A stretch of 64,000 bases of DNA, taken from assembly GCA_964400735.1 (NCBI GenBank), contig CAYNVQ010000002.1, forward strand, positions 248,001 to 312,000, given 5' to 3'. The DNA is from CAYNVQ01 sp964400735. Lineage in GTDB: Bacteria; Acidobacteriota; Aminicenantia; Aminicenantales; Aminicenantaceae. Shown piece by piece: positions 62,719 through 64,000 of this stretch. The translations under genes and the position numbers were made by a program. A model generated the notes under the pieces. It worked only from the letters and a program-made list of their open reading frames with translations, made no database searches and was not told where the DNA came from. How positions within the stretch are numbered: position 1 is the stretch's first letter; each line of letters starts with the position of its first letter.

Positions 62719-63154
62719 CTCATATGACCTTCCATCGATTGACCATCATTTTATTAGACGCTCCGAGTTGGGAACTCTTCCCTTTGTCAATTTCTAACAT
62801 AGGCGTCTTTTCTTGTCAAACGGCTGCACTCGTCCATAGCATTGGTGATGCCCGCTTTTATCGTTACTCGAAAGCTTCCCTCGATCTGCCATTCCATTGA
62901 CTTTCCCAGACTGTTTTTTCAATATCTCCAGATAATATAAACGAGAGAAACGGGCAAAATGGTTACATGGTGCGAAAACCCTAATGGTTCGATAACTGAT
63001 TTATTCCTGAATATTTATCAGAATTTAACAGAAAATTTATATTGAATTAACTTTATCCCCTTAGATTTACCGATCCATAGAAGATAAGTAAATCCTTGAT
63101 GAACCCGGTGCGTGGGGCCAGATTCGGATCGAAATTCCGGGTTTGGCCTCTTTT
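62719..63154. other. 436-bp gap, no gene seen
   Basis: Contains a weak inverted pair, GAACCCGG near 63101 and CCGGGTTT near 63137, with a T-run on the plus strand. No plus-strand gene precedes it, so a terminator role is unlikely. Nothing else recognised. Confidence 0.35.
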
Positions 63155-63739
63155 TCAATATGAATCCGGTTTTTCCTTTTCCCAGAACAGAAAAGGATCG
63201 AAAAATCCCTGCCGGGCTGGATAGGTGAGAATCCCGTCTTTGAGCCGGGCAAAGGGAGCGAGCCTATGCTGGCATAGATCGTGTGCGTCCAAAATATGCC
63301 AAATCTTATGGCCTTGACTCGAAAGGTAATCAGAGATGAGCCTTCTGTGGCACTTCCAGTATAATCTTTCCGCGCACATAAAGACGGTCTTTTTTCCTTC
63401 TGCCAGCTCTATGAGCCTTTGAATTCCCGATTTGAACCTATCGCTGAGCATATAGTCGGCATAGATGCGGAATCCTCCAGCCTTCCATCCGGTATTCGGC
63501 GATTGTTCTCCCAGTCCATCTGATTCTTTCCGGTATCCTCCCAGCTCCTTTCCCAGCCAGCGGTATTCGATGGCAGCTTGAGAAAGGCTGGTTTTCAAAT
63601 TATCCCCGTTGAATTGGGGGTATTTGGAGGAGGAAGGGAAAGCTCTGACATCGGCCAGAATTCCTATCCCCTGCCTGTCCAGGATTGAAATGAATTCTTC
63701 TATCTGTCGTATGGAATGCCCGATGGTGTAGAACTCCAT
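63155..63739 (-). CDS. DUF488 family protein
   Basis: 194 residues, cytoplasmic. Typical DUF488 features: FYTIGHSIRQIEEFISIL and GILADVRAFPSSSKYPQFNG near the N-terminus, IEYRWLGKELGGYRK, and KKTVFMCAERLYWKCHRRLI in the second half, where the Cys and the HRRL are conserved in the family. The biochemical role of DUF488 is unknown. Its ribosome site is weak. Reading ends in EKPDSY. Last complete gene in the window. Confidence 0.88.
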   Translation of the reverse strand: MEFYTIGHSIRQIEEFISILDRQGIGILADVRAFPSSSKYPQFNGDNLKTSLSQAAIEYRWLGKELGGYRKESDGLGEQSPNTGWKAGGFRIYADYMLSDRFKSGIQRLIELAEGKKTVFMCAERLYWKCHRRLISDYLSSQGHKIWHILDAHDLCQHRLAPFARLKDGILTYPARQGFFDPFLFWEKEKPDSY

Positions 63740-64000
63740 TTTCTGAAATTATAGCCCCCATTATTAAGATTTTCAAAAACATCTTTAATCCTTCATACCT
63801 CTCAATCTGAAGAAAAGCTCCTCCACAGCCAGCTGATGATTCAGGCATAGCGGTTCATCTCATCAGGCCTGAGAGAGTGAAGGAGAGAGAAGGAGAGAGA
63901 AAGACGACCTATAACGTGACACTCGAGCGCCCTTTTTTCGCCCTCTGAGGTGATTTCACGGTTTTAGGGATTCTTCTCTGATTTTGGATGTGAATAATGA
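63740..64000. other. window edge, no gene seen
   Basis: Short GA-rich tandem words (GAGAGAAGGAGAGAGA-like, about 63880-63905) occur here. No coding frame is supported before the window ends. Confidence 0.3.

Noticed and set aside
63100..63156. Hairpin plus T-run as a terminator
   Set aside because: The T-run is on the plus strand with no plus-strand gene upstream; stem of 7 bp with a long loop is weak.
1..64000. tRNA, rRNA, riboswitch or intact transposase
   Set aside because: Reading both strands gave no cloverleaf, rRNA landmark, known riboswitch core or DDE/HUH transposase; a covariance-model scan would be decisive.

Overview
The window looks like chromosome from an uncultured-type Acidobacteriota relative, most like the Aminicenantia (inference from gene content; no marker phylogeny was possible). 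Pointers are zinc-ribbon Ser/Thr kinases with TPR or coiled-coil outputs, SBBP beta-propeller proteins, an Fe-S aldo/keto reductase, many secreted lipoprotein glycosidases without SusC/SusD, and moderate GC with strong AGGAGG ribosome sites.

Layout. 1-3.5 kb: a membrane kinase (1018 aa) and a small membrane protein. 3.7-7.8 kb: a LolA-like protein and a leftward run of a duplicated helical periplasmic protein, a membrane protein and a GH2 lipoprotein. 8.1-12.9 kb: exported Fe-S aldo/keto reductase, thioredoxin-reductase-like flavoprotein, PEBP protein, small lipoprotein and SYLF protein. 13-35.6 kb: a glycan-breakdown region on both strands with sialate O-acetylesterase, GH3, nucleoside-hydrolase-like, GH106-like, GH97, Gfo/Idh/MocA, UroD-like, GH172 (DUF2961), exported fucose-isomerase-like, M24 peptidase and GH36. 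A wrecked MFS gene lies inside it. 35.9-37.2 kb: an AT-rich module with an XRE regulator between two paralogous membrane proteins. 37.4-45.2 kb: Gfo/Idh, radical SAM, ECF sigma with membrane partner, a frameshifted mini zinc ribbon, methyltransferase, a 27-residue-repeat protein and the primary sigma factor. 45.4-55.8 kb: alkaline-phosphatase-fold membrane enzyme, SBBP/VCBS protein, a decayed relative of it, beta-propeller, methyltransferase, GNAT, and GH109-like exported oxidoreductase. 56-63.7 kb: penicillin acylase, serine hydrolase, second zinc-ribbon kinase, DUF488.

How it fits together (inference). Lipoprotein and periplasmic glycosidases release and trim sugars outside the cytoplasm. 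Twin-arginine-type leaders on two redox enzymes and an isomerase-like protein suggest that some sugar oxidation or isomerisation also occurs there, and cytoplasmic Gfo/Idh enzymes finish the job. No TonB receptor, SusD, intact sugar transporter or sugar-specific regulator is present, so uptake must be encoded elsewhere.

No rRNA, tRNA, CRISPR array or intact transposase was recognised. Several small palindromic or tandem repeats (3.6, 11.9, 39.5, 47.9 and 55.9 kb) look like REP/MITE-type elements. Three protein-gene relics are visible (14.8, 26.9 and 51.0 kb). The best candidates for unexplained biology are the XRE sandwich, the 27-residue-repeat protein next to rpoD, the A8-tract zinc ribbon and the exported sugar redox set. 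None has an assigned mechanism from sequence alone.
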